Below, piece after piece: positions 34,319 through 44,900 of a stretch of DNA of 64,000 nucleotides. Positions within the stretch are counted from its first letter, which is position 1. Every line of letters begins with the position of its first letter. Under the pieces are notes generated by a model. It was not told the DNA's origin and ran no database searches. It saw only the letters and a program-made list of their open reading frames with translations. The stretch spans positions 20,564-84,563 of the forward strand of contig JAFIGY010000007.1 of NCBI GenBank assembly GCA_017849435.1. The letters are read 5' to 3'. The stretch comes from Chitinophaga niabensis. GTDB lineage: Bacteria; Bacteroidota; Bacteroidia; Chitinophagales; Chitinophagaceae. The position numbers were made by a program, and so were the translations under genes.

Positions 34319-35230
34319 TTACTTTTCGATAGAATAACTTGAATTGCCGAGGTTCCAGAAAGTGCCCCTCAGGAAAGAGCGCAAATGCCGGAACTGCCCC
34401 CGGAGCGTATATTTCAACACGCCCTTGGGGAAAGTGAAAAAGGTAAAGAACAAGGTAAATGCCGTCAGCTGTAATGGATTGGTGTTCCTGCGCATATACA
34501 GAATGCGGTTACGGGTGTGGTAATACGCTTTGATGGCGCTTTCCTTGCCCATGGTGATAGACTCCTTGTGGTAAATAAGCCCTTCCGCCACATAGCGGAT
34601 CTTGTACCCTGCGCGGCGGATGCGCGCGCTCCAGTCGCTTTCTTCATAATAAATGAAGAATTTATCCGCGAACATGCCCACTTTTTCGATCACCTCACGT
34701 TTCACCATCATGGCGGCGCCGTGCGCACAGTATGTATCGCCGGAAACGTTCCACTGTCCTTTGTCCTCTTCATTGCTTCCTACGGCATTCTGGCGGCCGG
34801 TGTAAAGGTTCATGGGATAGAAACCCGCATACTGTATGATGTTGGGATGGCTGAAGTAGCGGATCTTGGGACAGGTAACGCCAATGGTATCGTCCTCGTA
34901 AAAAGGCTCCAGCAACACCTCTATCAGATCGGGCGTTACTTCCGTGTCATTATTGACGATAAATACGAAATCCCCTTTGGCATGTTTCATCCCAAGGTTG
35001 TTACCGCCGGTGAACCCGAGATTCTTCGGGCTCACCAGTACGGTCACATTTGGATAATTTCCGGCATTGATCTGTCCGACAGGGTCAATGGCTGAGGCAT
35101 TATCCACAACTATCGTTTCGAAATTCCTGTAAGTCAGTTTTTTGGTAGACTCCAGGAATTCGCAGGTGATCGCGGTCTGATTGTAATTCAGGGTAATGAT
35201 CGATACCAGCGGTTCTGCGTTCCGTTTCAT
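34319..35230 (-). CDS. Glycosyltransferase family 2, rhamnosyltransferase-like
   Basis: 303 residues from ATG 35230 (MKRNAEPLVSIITLNYN). The GT-A fold is clear: SIITLNYNQTAITCEFLEST, TIVVDNASAIDP, GFTGGNNLGMKHAKGDFVFI, the metal-binding NNDTEVTPD, and CAHGAAMMVKREVIEKVGMF with YYEESDWSARIRRAGY. This is the WbbL-like group that often transfers rhamnose or related deoxy sugars to lipid-linked glycans. A C-terminal hydrophobic stretch (LTAFTLFFTFFTFP) may tether it to the membrane. It is in the EPS minus arm, 43 bases after the sugar transferase. Confidence 0.92.
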   Translation of the reverse strand: MKRNAEPLVSIITLNYNQTAITCEFLESTKKLTYRNFETIVVDNASAIDPVGQINAGNYPNVTVLVSPKNLGFTGGNNLGMKHAKGDFVFIVNNDTEVTPDLIEVLLEPFYEDDTIGVTCPKIRYFSHPNIIQYAGFYPMNLYTGRQNAVGSNEEDKGQWNVSGDTYCAHGAAMMVKREVIEKVGMFADKFFIYYEESDWSARIRRAGYKIRYVAEGLIYHKESITMGKESAIKAYYHTRNRILYMRRNTNPLQLTAFTLFFTFFTFPKGVLKYTLRGQFRHLRSFLRGTFWNLGNSSYSIEK

Positions 35231-35273
35231 TAGATTAAATAGCTTGTATTCGGTGTTTCGGTTTGTAAAGGTG

Positions 35274-36419
35274 CTATACGTTCTCTTTCTGGATAAGGGC
35301 TCCCGGAGTGTTGGCCAGGATCCACATGTCATATATGAAAGAGTATTTGGTAGCATAATCGATATCCAGGCTGATGCGTTCGTTCACACTCATATCTTTC
35401 TTCCCGCGCTTTTTGATTTGCCAGAGACCTGTAATGCCCGCGGGGGCGAGGAATCTGCCGGCATATTGATCCGTGGTCAGCGAAGCCGCTTCATACAACG
35501 GCAGCGGACGATTACCCACGAGGCTCATATCGCCCAATAATACGTTCAACAACTGCGGTAATTCATCCAGACTGCTGTTCCGGAGGAAAGCGCCGAGTTT
35601 AGTCACCCTCGGATCGTTGCTGAGCTTGAAGAAAACAGGGCCTTTGTCCCCATTCACATCATATTGATTGAGATGGTTCAGTTCCTTCACTTTCTTATCC
35701 GCATCCGCTACCATGGTCCTGAACTTGTAAAAACGAAAAACTCTGTAGTTGGCGCCGGCGCGACGGGAAATGTAGAACACCGGGCCTTTGGAGTCAATCT
35801 TGATCATCGCCGCGATCACAAATAAAAGCGGACTGATGAGCAACAGCGCCGTGCCGGAAATGGCGATATCGAAAGTACGTTTGGCGATGTAGTTCACATC
35901 AATGTTCCGGAAGCTGAAGCTGTTTTGCATCTTGGATTGTGCAGCCGCTTTCAGAGACATCAATCTGAACTTACGGGCAAACTGCAGCTTCGCCGTAAAA
36001 TCCGCCGCTGAAGTAGAAGGCGACAAAACATCATCGATCCCCCCTATCTTACCGAAGCTGTTCTTTACTTCGGTCGACAACTGTGTGGTATATACGAAGA
36101 AGGGTATCTTGCGGAAATGCTTTTCCTTTCCGAGGAAGGTCAGCAATTGTTTCATCTCTGCCACGTTCCCTTTGTCTTCGCAAATGATAAAAGATGGGGT
36201 GATGTTGTTGTACAGACGCTCTTTGAGCATCTTTTGCGCAGCGCCAATACTGTTGGTCGCCACAATGCCTTCGGAGGTTTGGGGCAGAAGACCGGAGATT
36301 TGTTGCCCATTGCCGATCACCAGCGCAAAACGTACGAGGCTGTCGGATGGAAGGGATATCACCGTTGTCAGCGGTTTTCTCTTCTGCTCTTGTAGGTGTA
36401 GTGGTACATTATAAATCAT
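35274..36419 (-). CDS. Initiating sugar-phosphate transferase with degenerate receiver-like N-domain
   Basis: 381 residues from ATG 36419. The C-terminal half is a bacterial sugar transferase (WbaP/WcaJ type): [20 protein letters not shown] membrane hairpin, [45 protein letters not shown] and [12 protein letters not shown]. It would load the first sugar-phosphate onto undecaprenyl phosphate and so start the EPS repeat unit. The usual four N-terminal membrane segments are absent. Instead residues about 25-145 alternate strands and helices like a CheY fold ([35 protein letters not shown]). The expected phosphoacceptor aligns with Glu, and the beta-5 Lys with Ser. A true receiver gene lies 33 bases upstream. 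Confidence 0.9.
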   Translation of the reverse strand: MIYNVPLHLQEQKRKPLTTVISLPSDSLVRFALVIGNGQQISGLLPQTSEGIVATNSIGAAQKMLKERLYNNITPSFIICEDKGNVAEMKQLLTFLGKEKHFRKIPFFVYTTQLSTEVKNSFGKIGGIDDVLSPSTSAADFTAKLQFARKFRLMSLKAAAQSKMQNSFSFRNIDVNYIAKRTFDIAISGTALLLISPLLFVIAAMIKIDSKGPVFYISRRAGANYRVFRFYKFRTMVADADKKVKELNHLNQYDVNGDKGPVFFKLSNDPRVTKLGAFLRNSSLDELPQLLNVLLGDMSLVGNRPLPLYEAASLTTDQYAGRFLAPAGITGLWQIKKRGKKDMSVNERISLDIDYATKYSFIYDMWILANTPGALIQKENV

Positions 36420-36452
36420 AAACAAACAAGGGGCTTTGAACTTTGGAATTTA

Positions 36453-36839
36453 TTACCCTAATACAGACAGCGGTGTCTGTATATTTTTCTGGATAGACTC
36501 GAGCAACTTCACCGGATCAAAAGGCTTGCGTATATAGTCCGCCACTTTGTACTGCAGCTCCTGCTCACGTGCTTCATCCACCTGGCTGCCGGAAAGAACA
36601 ATAATGGGGATATCGTCATACAGCACATTCCCATTCAGATAGCTCACCAGTTCCCATCCATCAATATTCGGCATCTGAATATCCGTTACCACCAGGTCAG
36701 GCCGGTTACCGCGGGAAAGCCACATCATAGCAGTAAGGCCGTCCGGTGCGGAGTAAACTTTATATTGTTTGCCAAGTATAGATTCCAGTAAAAATCTGAT
36801 TGGCGCGCTATCATCAACGATCAGTATTGTTTTTTTCAT
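36453..36839 (-). CDS. CheY-like single-domain response regulator
   Basis: 128 residues forming one receiver domain: acidic pair Asp9-Asp10 in ILIVDDSAPIRF, phosphoacceptor Asp53 in PDLVVTDIQMPNIDGWEL, Ser83 in IIVLSGSQ and Lys105 in DYIRKPFDPVKL. All catalytic residues are intact and there is no output domain, so it acts by binding a partner. It is the first gene of the minus EPS arm, 33 bases before the sugar transferase with a receiver-like head, an obvious candidate partner. The sensor kinase that phosphorylates it is not in this locus. A good promoter lies upstream. Confidence 0.93.
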   Translation of the reverse strand: MKKTILIVDDSAPIRFLLESILGKQYKVYSAPDGLTAMMWLSRGNRPDLVVTDIQMPNIDGWELVSYLNGNVLYDDIPIIVLSGSQVDEAREQELQYKVADYIRKPFDPVKLLESIQKNIQTPLSVLG

Positions 36840-36887
36840 CTTTCAAGTTTGACGTAATAAAAAACTTTGTTTCCTGATGAACCGGTG

Positions 36888-36920
36888 CAAACCTACAGCA
36901 CTAGCTGTTATGGCAGACAA
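36888..36920 (-). promoter_or_regulatory. Promoter of the minus EPS arm (TTG-N22-TAGGTTTG)
   Basis: On the minus strand TTG (36920-36918) is followed after 22 bases by TAGGTTTG (36895-36888), a good Bacteroidota promoter. Transcription would start roughly 40 bases before the ATG of the response-regulator gene. Confidence 0.62.
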
Positions 36921-37306
36921 CGATTGTTGCTGATTTCTCAGGAGGATGTGGTCAGGATGTTTGCGATGACGGAATCGTCAAAGCGAGGTTTTTTATTAGG
37001 TCTTCCGGTGATACCGGAATTGGCTTGGTTAAATTATTCCGTGCGGAATTTCAAAGGAGATGGATATGGAGGTAATCTTAAATATTATGGCGGTAAAATT
37101 ATTAACTCTTCTCTAAAGAAACAAATATGTTAATATTTTCCGTATAAGTACGCTATTGTGGATAACCGTAGGTGAATCATCAATAACTTCTACAAAAGTA
37201 TAATAACTGTTATTTCATAATATATGGAAATTGGTAACCGGTTACAAATTCCTCGTAAATGGCGGAATTTTAGATGTGAATGATTATTTCTGTTCGATAG
37301 ACGCCT

Positions 37307-37314
37307 TACCTTTG
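37307..37314 (+). promoter_or_regulatory. Candidate -7 box for the plus EPS arm
   Basis: TACCTTTG followed by CGCC matches TAnnTTTG and lies 57 bases before the ATG of the first plus-arm gene. A clear -33 TTG is lacking, which would fit a promoter needing an activator. Confidence 0.45.
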
Positions 37315-37371
37315 CGCCAATGAATTCGATTTCCTTTTTAATTTAGCATCAGTTTAGCCCCCCAGATCATC

Positions 37372-38565
37372 ATGACAACCGCGATCACCATAGTATTTTA
37401 TGCCAGTTTCTTCATTCTGTTCTATAATTATATCGGTTACGGAATGCTCCTGGCACTGCTGGCCAGATGCAGGCAGCTGCTGTTTCCCCGCACGGCAAGA
37501 CCGGCGATTGAACCTGAGGTAACCCTGGTGGTAGCCGCCTATAACGAAGGCGCCTTCATCCGGGAAAAGATCAGGAACACGCTGGCCCTGGATTATCCTG
37601 CCGGGAAACTGTCCATTCTCTTTATTACAGACGGATCCACGGATGATACACCCGCCATCATCCGGGAATATCCGCGCATTCAGCTTATGCATGAAGCGGC
37701 CCGCCATGGGAAGACCGCCGCTATTAACCGCGCCATGCAGGCCGTACAAACTCCCTTCGTTATCTTCTGCGATGCCAATACACTGCTGAATAAAGACGCC
37801 GTACGCAATATCGTCCGGCATTATGCCGATGAACGCGTAGGCGGCGTGGCCGGAGAAAAGAAAGTAGTGGCCGGCGGCAACCTGGACGCCGCTTCTACGG
37901 AAGGCGTCTACTGGAAATACGAATCGCTCCTGAAAAAACTGGATGCAGAGCTCTATTCCGTAGTAGGTGCGGCCGGAGAGCTTTTTTCCATTCGTACGGC
38001 TTTGTACGAGCCTGTGGAGACAGATGTGATACTGGATGACTTCATCATCTCGCTCCGTATTAATCAAAAAGGCTACCGTATTGCGTATGCGCCGGATGCA
38101 TACGCCATGGAAACACCATCCGGCTCTATCACGGAAGAACATAAGCGAAAAGTACGGATCAGCGCGGGAGGTTTCCAATCCATCGTAAGACTGATATCCT
38201 TGCTGAACGTGTTCCGCCACCCGGTGCTGACATTTCAGTACGTCAGCCATCGTGTGCTGAGATGGACCCTCAGCCCGCTCGCGCTCCCGCTCCTCCTGCT
38301 GAGCAATATCGCCCTGGTGATCATATCCGGAGGATGGTTCTACACACTCGTATTGCTGGCACAAATCTGCTTTTATATCGCCGGCTTTACCGGTTACTAC
38401 CTCGCGGGAAGAAATATCAAAAGCCGGTTGTTCTATATCCCGTTCTATTTCCTTTTCATGAACATTGCCGTTTACCAGGGCTTCTTCCGTTATATCCGCA
38501 GCAATCAGAGCGCGGCCTGGGAAAGAAGCGAAAGGCGGCAGCTGGAGCTGGATGTGAATGCCTGA
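37372..38565 (+). CDS. Glycosyltransferase family 2, membrane-associated
   Basis: 397 residues. One N-terminal membrane segment (ITIVFYASFFILFYNYIGYG), then a GT-A domain: VTLVVAAYNEGAFIREKIRN, FITDGSTDDTPAI, RHGKTAAINRAM, the metal site FCDANTLLNKDA and acceptor motif DVILDDFIISLRI. Three hydrophobic segments close the protein. It resembles the cellulose-synthase-like group but has KRKVRISAGGF where processive enzymes have Q-x-x-R-W, so it probably adds a single sugar. It is the first gene of the plus EPS arm, followed by 431 bases without a gene, so the giant protein downstream may be separately transcribed. Confidence 0.92.
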   Translation: MTTAITIVFYASFFILFYNYIGYGMLLALLARCRQLLFPRTARPAIEPEVTLVVAAYNEGAFIREKIRNTLALDYPAGKLSILFITDGSTDDTPAIIREYPRIQLMHEAARHGKTAAINRAMQAVQTPFVIFCDANTLLNKDAVRNIVRHYADERVGGVAGEKKVVAGGNLDAASTEGVYWKYESLLKKLDAELYSVVGAAGELFSIRTALYEPVETDVILDDFIISLRINQKGYRIAYAPDAYAMETPSGSITEEHKRKVRISAGGFQSIVRLISLLNVFRHPVLTFQYVSHRVLRWTLSPLALPLLLLSNIALVIISGGWFYTLVLLAQICFYIAGFTGYYLAGRNIKSRLFYIPFYFLFMNIAVYQGFFRYIRSNQSAAWERSERRQLELDVNA

Positions 38566-38996
38566 GGAGAAGCCCTTCGGCACAACAACCGATTGCATTA
38601 AAATATGGAGTGACGTAATTGTTATCGTATCCAACAGAAGGGCATTCGCAAAGAACGATTACAGGTTAAAAGAATCCATTTACCGGAAATTTTCAACCAT
38701 TCACAAAAATTAATCGTGATAAATTTTTATTATTTATAATTTGCGGCATAATTTAGCAGCGTAATTCCGGAACAACAACATATAAATTTATATTGCTGTC
38801 TGTGAATTGCGAGAATAGCCTCGATAATATTTTTTCCATTCCTACCAAAAAACCACAATGTTCTGAGAGCTGATTGAAGGCTTCTGAACCCTGACAAAAC
38901 CGAATCTTATTGGCCATCTCCCGTGAAGAACTGCGTAAATATGCGGTTTTAAAGTTTTTATGCCCCTATCTGCGCTTGACAAATTAGCAATCATTG
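38566..38996 (+). promoter_or_regulatory. 431-base intergenic leader region before the giant esterase gene
   Basis: No gene is seen. A near-consensus -7 element (TATAATTTGCGG, about 38735-38746) would give a leader of about 250 bases. Within it lie a perfect 14-bp AT palindrome (38780-38793), a small hairpin (CGAG/CTCG near 38809-38822) followed by a T-run, and the inverted pair AAAACCG/CGGTTTT bracketing about 38896-38951. An upstream pair GCCCTTC/GAAGGGC (near 38574 and 38637) may form a weak terminator for the preceding glycosyltransferase gene. Confidence 0.35.
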
Positions 38997-41900
38997 ATGT
39001 CCAATAACAACTCTATGAAACATTTCTACCGCCTACTGTATTTTTTGACGCTGATGGTGAGCGCCCTCACTTCCAGTGCTCAAACGGGTGTGTTAAACCC
39101 CAATGATCCCATTGTAATCTACAATCCATCCAGCCCTCCGGCACAACCGCCGTACAATACGCTGGCGAAGTGGGTGAAAACCACCCGCCTCAACTGGAGC
39201 ACCGATTCCTACAAATGTTATATCTACAACGGAATGGCCTTCCGCCTGAAATTCCCCAAGAGCTATCAGCCGGGAGTGAACGATGGCAAAGTGTACCCGC
39301 TCCTCATTTTCTTCCATGGACTCGGTGAAGCAGGCACGATCTACGACAACGAATACCAGTTATACCATGGCGGCCAGCTCTACCAGAGTATGGTGGACAA
39401 TGGCACATACGACGGCTTCCTGCTCTATCCGCAGAATACCAGCGGATACTTCGGGAACTCCCAGTATGACGCGCTCTATACAATCGTAAACAACTACATG
39501 ATCCCCGAATGTAAGGTGGATCCTTTCCGCATTACAGTGGACGGTTTGTCCGCCGGTGGCGCCGCTACCTGGGAAATGATGTTCCGTTATCCCAAATTCA
39601 TTGCAGGTGCTGCGCCTATCAGCGCGGCTTCTCTCAGTTTCAGGGATAATCTCAGTGTCTGGAAATATACGCCGCTGTGGCTGTTCCAGGGTGGAAAGGA
39701 CATGAACCCCGACCCGGGCATCGCACAGGATATTTATACGGCCGCACAAGCCGCAGGTGCCAACATGAAGCTGACCGTTTACCCCGACCTTGGACACGGG
39801 GTATGGTACAATGCATGGGGAGAACCGGACTACTTCCCCTTCCTGAATCGCGCACACAAGGCAAATCCCTGGCCGCTGTTCGGTCGTACCGAATTCTGCC
39901 CTAGCGATCCGATCAACGTTACACTCGGCCTGACCGCAGGTTTTGATCAATACGAATGGCGGAAAGACGGGACAATCATTCCCGGTGCCACCAGCAATAC
40001 GCTCACGGTGACCACCACAGGCACCTACGATGCCCACGTAAAGAACGGCAACACCTGGAGCCCCTGGTCCCCTATCCCCGTGGTGATCAAGATCAAGGCA
40101 CCGACCGTTCCGCCTCCCATCACTGTTAGCGGTCTTCAGAGTAAAGTGATCCCCACACCTGCCGGTGTGAACAGTGTTACTTTATCTGTTCCCAATACCT
40201 ACGCAACGTATTCCTGGAAGAATGTAAACGATACTACTGTACTGGGCACACAAAATTCGCTGGTAGTAACCAGCCCGGGATCATATACCGTAAAGGTGAC
40301 TGAGCAATACGGTTGCTCCAGCGACTACTCCACCCCGTTCACCGTGATCAACGCGAACGGCGCCAACGGCCCGGGCGCTCCCGCTGGTCTTGCCGCACAG
40401 GCAACGTCCAAAACACAGGTCCAGCTGAACTGGACGGTGAACCCGAGCGCTACTAATCCGGAAACGAATTTTGAAGTATACCGTGGTACCGCAGCCGGCG
40501 GCCCCTACACACTGGTCGCTATCCTTCCTGCAGGCACTACCACTTACACAGATGGCAGCCTGAACGCCGGTACCCGTTACTACTATGTTGTTCGCGCCGT
40601 GAACAATAACGCGGGCTCTCCAAAGAGCAATGAAGCGAATGCCATCACACAGGCAGACACTACGCCGCCCACCGCACCGCCGAACCTCCGTATCACCGGC
40701 AACGGCGGCAACCAGATATCCCTTGCATGGGACCCTGCTACGGATGATGTAGGTGTGGATAAATACGATATCTATATCAACGGCGTAAAATCTTATTCCG
40801 TTGCAGGTAACGTTACCGCTTTCACAGCATATAACCTTACAAAAGGCAACCAGTATTACTTCCAGGTGAAGGCCAGAGACCTCGCCGGTAACCAGTCGCC
40901 TTTCAGCAACCAGGCATCTGCCCTCGCATATCTGACAGGCCTCCGTTACAAGACGTACAGCGGCTCCTGGTCTGCATTACCCGATTTCAATACGTTGACG
41001 CCGGTGGCACAGGGGGTTGTACCGCAGGTAGACCTTTCCATAAGGCCCGCCGATGTTAACTTCGCCATCAAATGGGAAGGTTTCATTTACATCCCGGTTG
41101 CCGGCAGCTATACATTTGAAACATACTCCGATGACGGCAGCAGACTGTACATCGATCAGACTACATATAGCGCCGGTCTTACACCGTTGGTAGATAACGA
41201 CGGACTGCACGCCGCTCAATACCGCCAGGGCACGGTGACCCTTACCAAAGGCATCCACCCGATTATTATTACCTACTTCCAGGCAGGCGGTGGTTTTGAT
41301 ATGAAGCTTTACTGGAAGAACACCGCCAATGGCGTGGGCAGCACCCGCCAGGAGATCCCGGCTTCCTTCTTTACGGAAAATCCGAACGCAACTTCTCCGG
41401 CATTGCCTGCACAACCATCCGGCATCACCGCCACAGCACTGTCTTATAACAAGATCAGGGTGAACTGGACGGATAACAGTAATAACGAAACCGGTTTTGA
41501 AGTATATCGCAGTGTTGCTCCCAACGGACCTTATCAGATCGTTGCCACAACCGGACCTGGTGCAACGGTTTATCTGGACAGCCCGCTGGTTCCGCAAACG
41601 ACTTACGCTTATCGCGTACAGGCTATCAACAACGCCGGTAATTCAGGATTTATCTCCGTTGAAGATGACGGGCTGGCTTATCAGTATTATGAGCTGGGCA
41701 GCAACACGCCGTCCACTATGCCTGATTTTAGTACCCTCACGCCCACAGCAACCGGCCAGGTACCCAATGTAACGCTCAACGTAAGGAACGTTGATTACAA
41801 TTTTGCGATCAAATTCAGTGGTCAGATCAGGATCCCGACCACCGGCACTTATAACTTCTACACCACTTCCGACGATGGCAGCCAGCTGTTCATCAATGGT

Positions 41901-44900
41901 ACGATGGTAGTGAACAACAACTACACACAGGCGCCCACAGAGCGCTCCGGCTCCATTACGCTGAATGCGGGCACATACCCGTACACCGTGACCTACTTCC
42001 AGGCAGGCGGTGGCATGGCGCTGGAAACAAGGTGGGATGGACCGGGCATCGTGAAGAGCCTGATCCCGGATTCTGTATTCATCAATCCGGCCAAACGCGC
42101 CACTACGCTCGCATTGCCCGCAATCCCGGCAACGCCTGCATCACTTACAGCTACGGCCGCTTCTTCTTCAAAGATCCAGCTGAACTGGACCAACCCGACG
42201 GCGGATGCAAAAGCATTCGACATCTATCGGTCCATCAACGATAACCTGCACTACGTATTGCAGAACACTATCACAGTAAGCGGTACCCCGGTATCCTCTT
42301 ACCTGGATTCTTCCCTGTTCTCCAACGTGACGTATTTCTATAAGATCACGGCGAAAAATGAAGGCGGCGTTTCCGGCTACAGCAATGAAGCCAGCGTAGC
42401 GACCCTGAATAATCCGCCTTCGATCAATAACGTAAGCAGCTTCGCCATGCACTATGGCACCACCCAAACGGTGAACTACCAGGCCGCCAGCCCGGATGGA
42501 CAAGCGCTTACGCTCACAGCCACCAATCTGCCCACATTCGCATCATTCGTAGATAACGGTAATGGCAGCGGTACACTGACGCTGAACCCGGCATCCACCG
42601 ATCAGGCGGTGTACCCCAACATTACCGTGACCGCGAAAGACCCGCATAACGGTACGGCAGCTGCATCCTTTACATTAACGGTGAATGACAGCTATCCGCC
42701 TGTACTGGCAGCTATCAACAACACTACCACTGCTGCAGGTGCACCGGTGACCATTTCACTCTCCGCTACAGACGCCAATGCAGCTGACGTTATCACCTGG
42801 AGCGCCACCGGTCTGCCAGCCTTCGCTACCCTTACCGGTAACAACAGAACGGCACAGATACAGGTAACCCCGGGTTACGCAGATGCAGGCACTTACGCCA
42901 TCAGCGTCCTCGTGAACAATGGCAAGGGTGGTATGGATACGAAGAACTTCAATCTGGTGGTAACACCGGGTACGCCCAACAGCCGCATTCTGGTGAACTT
43001 CAACGACGGTTCCGCTACTTCCGTTGGACCGCTGCCCTGGAACAATACAGGCAAGCCGCCGGTACAGAACGATGTATTCGCGAACCTGAAAGACACCAGC
43101 GGTAACGTTACGCCGATCAGCATCACCGTGATGACGCCCTGGCAGAACCAGAATAATGGTACCAACCTCCTGGGCGCTGTTACCGGCAACAACTCCGGTA
43201 TCTTCCCGGATAACGTAATGCGCAGCGCTTACTGGACCGCAGGCGACAAACAAACACTGAAAGTATCCGGCCTTAACAAATCCGGCAACTACAAATACAA
43301 ATTCACGTTCTTCGGCAGCCGTGGCGATGTATATGATACCCGCGCGACCAATTATACCATCAACGGTACCACCGTTACGCTGTCTGCCGTGAATAACACC
43401 ACCAATACCGTGAATATCGCGGGCCTGCTTCCGGATACCAGCGGTTCCGTGACGATCGATATCACAAAAGCCACCGGTTCCGACTACGGTTACCTGAACG
43501 CATTGGTGATCGATGTACAATATGACGACCACACTGTTCCTGCAAAACCGAAGAACATTGCAGCCGCAGAAGCCGGCAATACCGTGAAAGTGACCTGGCT
43601 GCCCGTTGCCTACAACGATAACGGGTACCGTGTATACCGTGCCACTACGGCGGCCGGACCATACACCCAGCTGAGCCCGGTTACTGCACAGGGAGCCAGC
43701 AGCTTCACAGATGCAACCGTTACCGGTAGTGCAGACTACTACTATTACGTGATCGCCTTCAACAGCTACGGCAACTCCCTGAGCAGCGATACCGTGCACA
43801 TCCGCACCACCAGCAAACCGCCGGTGATCACCGGTTTGGCTAACCAAAGCCTGAAAACCGGCGATGTGAAAGCGGTTAACTTCACCTACGCTACCGATCC
43901 GGGTACCACTGTTACCCTGAGCGGCGTGAACCTGCCGCCTTTCGCCACCATCACGGATAATGGCAATGGCACCGCTGTGCTGAACATGACGCCGGGCGCT
44001 GCCAACGTAGGTAACTACAATGTAGGTGTGAAAGCCTCCGCCAGCAATGGCACCAGCACCACCAGCAGCTTCACGATCACGGTAACGGACAAGAACATCA
44101 CTTCTGTTTATATCAACTTCAATGATATAAATCCTGCTCCGGCACCGTGGAATAACTTCAATGGTACGCCATTCGCAGGCAAGGTAGTGAGCAGCCTCGT
44201 AAACGACGCAGGTGTAACCACTGCCATGAGCATCACGCAGGTGGATAACATAGACGGATCCAACAGCTTCGGCGCAACCACCGGTAACAACAGCGGTATT
44301 TACCCGGATGTGGTGATGCAGACCTTCTACTTCGATGGTTCCGGCACACCGAAACGCTTCCGTTTGAACGGTCTGGACGTTACCAAGAAATACAATCTCG
44401 TATTCTTCGGCAGCCGCGGCAGTGTGACAGACAACAGAACCACAGACTATGCGGTAGGCAGCACCATCGTAAGCCTCAACGCCGCCAGCAATACACAGAA
44501 CACCGTTCAGATCAATGCGCTCAGTCCTGACGCTTCCGGCCAGATCGAGTTCACCTTCAACAAGAACGTGAACGCCGTATTCGGCTACCTGAACGCCCTG
44601 GTGGTACAGTCTTATACAGATAGCGGTATCCCGGTTGCTCCGACTAACCTGAAGGCCAGCAGCAAGTCCAAGACCAGCATCGGTCTTACCTGGACCACCA
44701 ACGCTGCCAGCCCGACCTCCAACGAGATATGGAGGTCCACCAGCAGCACCGGTACCTACACCCTGGTCGCTACCGTGGCAGGCAATGTGAACAGCTATGT
44801 GAACACCGGCCTGACCCAGAACACCAAGTACTACTATAAGGTACGTACCATCAAGAGCGGCACGCCTTCCAACTACAGCAACATTGCGGATGCAGCTACA

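Larger units (their letters stand above)
36840..37371. promoter_or_regulatory. Divergent regulatory region of the EPS locus (532 bases, no gene)
   Basis: No convincing gene is present. It holds the minus-arm promoter (36888-36920) and a -7 box for the plus arm (37307-37314). Three palindromes lie between: TTCCGGT-GAT-ACCGGAA at 37003-37019, ATTCCG-TG-CGGAAT at 37036-37049, and a 22-bp near-perfect palindrome at 37229-37250 centred on GTAACCGGTTAC. The first two share a TTCCG/CGGAA core and their centres are about 31 bases apart, three helical turns. From about 37060 the region is markedly AT-rich. Confidence 0.5.

Noticed and set aside
36867-37133. 88-codon open frame between the EPS arms
   Set aside because: It starts with TTG just downstream of the minus-arm start, crosses two palindromes and a promoter, and has no hydrophobic or domain pattern.
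37354-38634. 426-codon open frame on the minus strand
   Set aside because: It is antisense to a complete GT2 glycosyltransferase, and its translation is Cys/Gly/His-rich and not protein-like.
42756-43847. 363-codon open frame on the minus strand
   Set aside because: It is antisense to the repetitive giant protein gene; repeats with strong codon bias often leave the opposite strand open.
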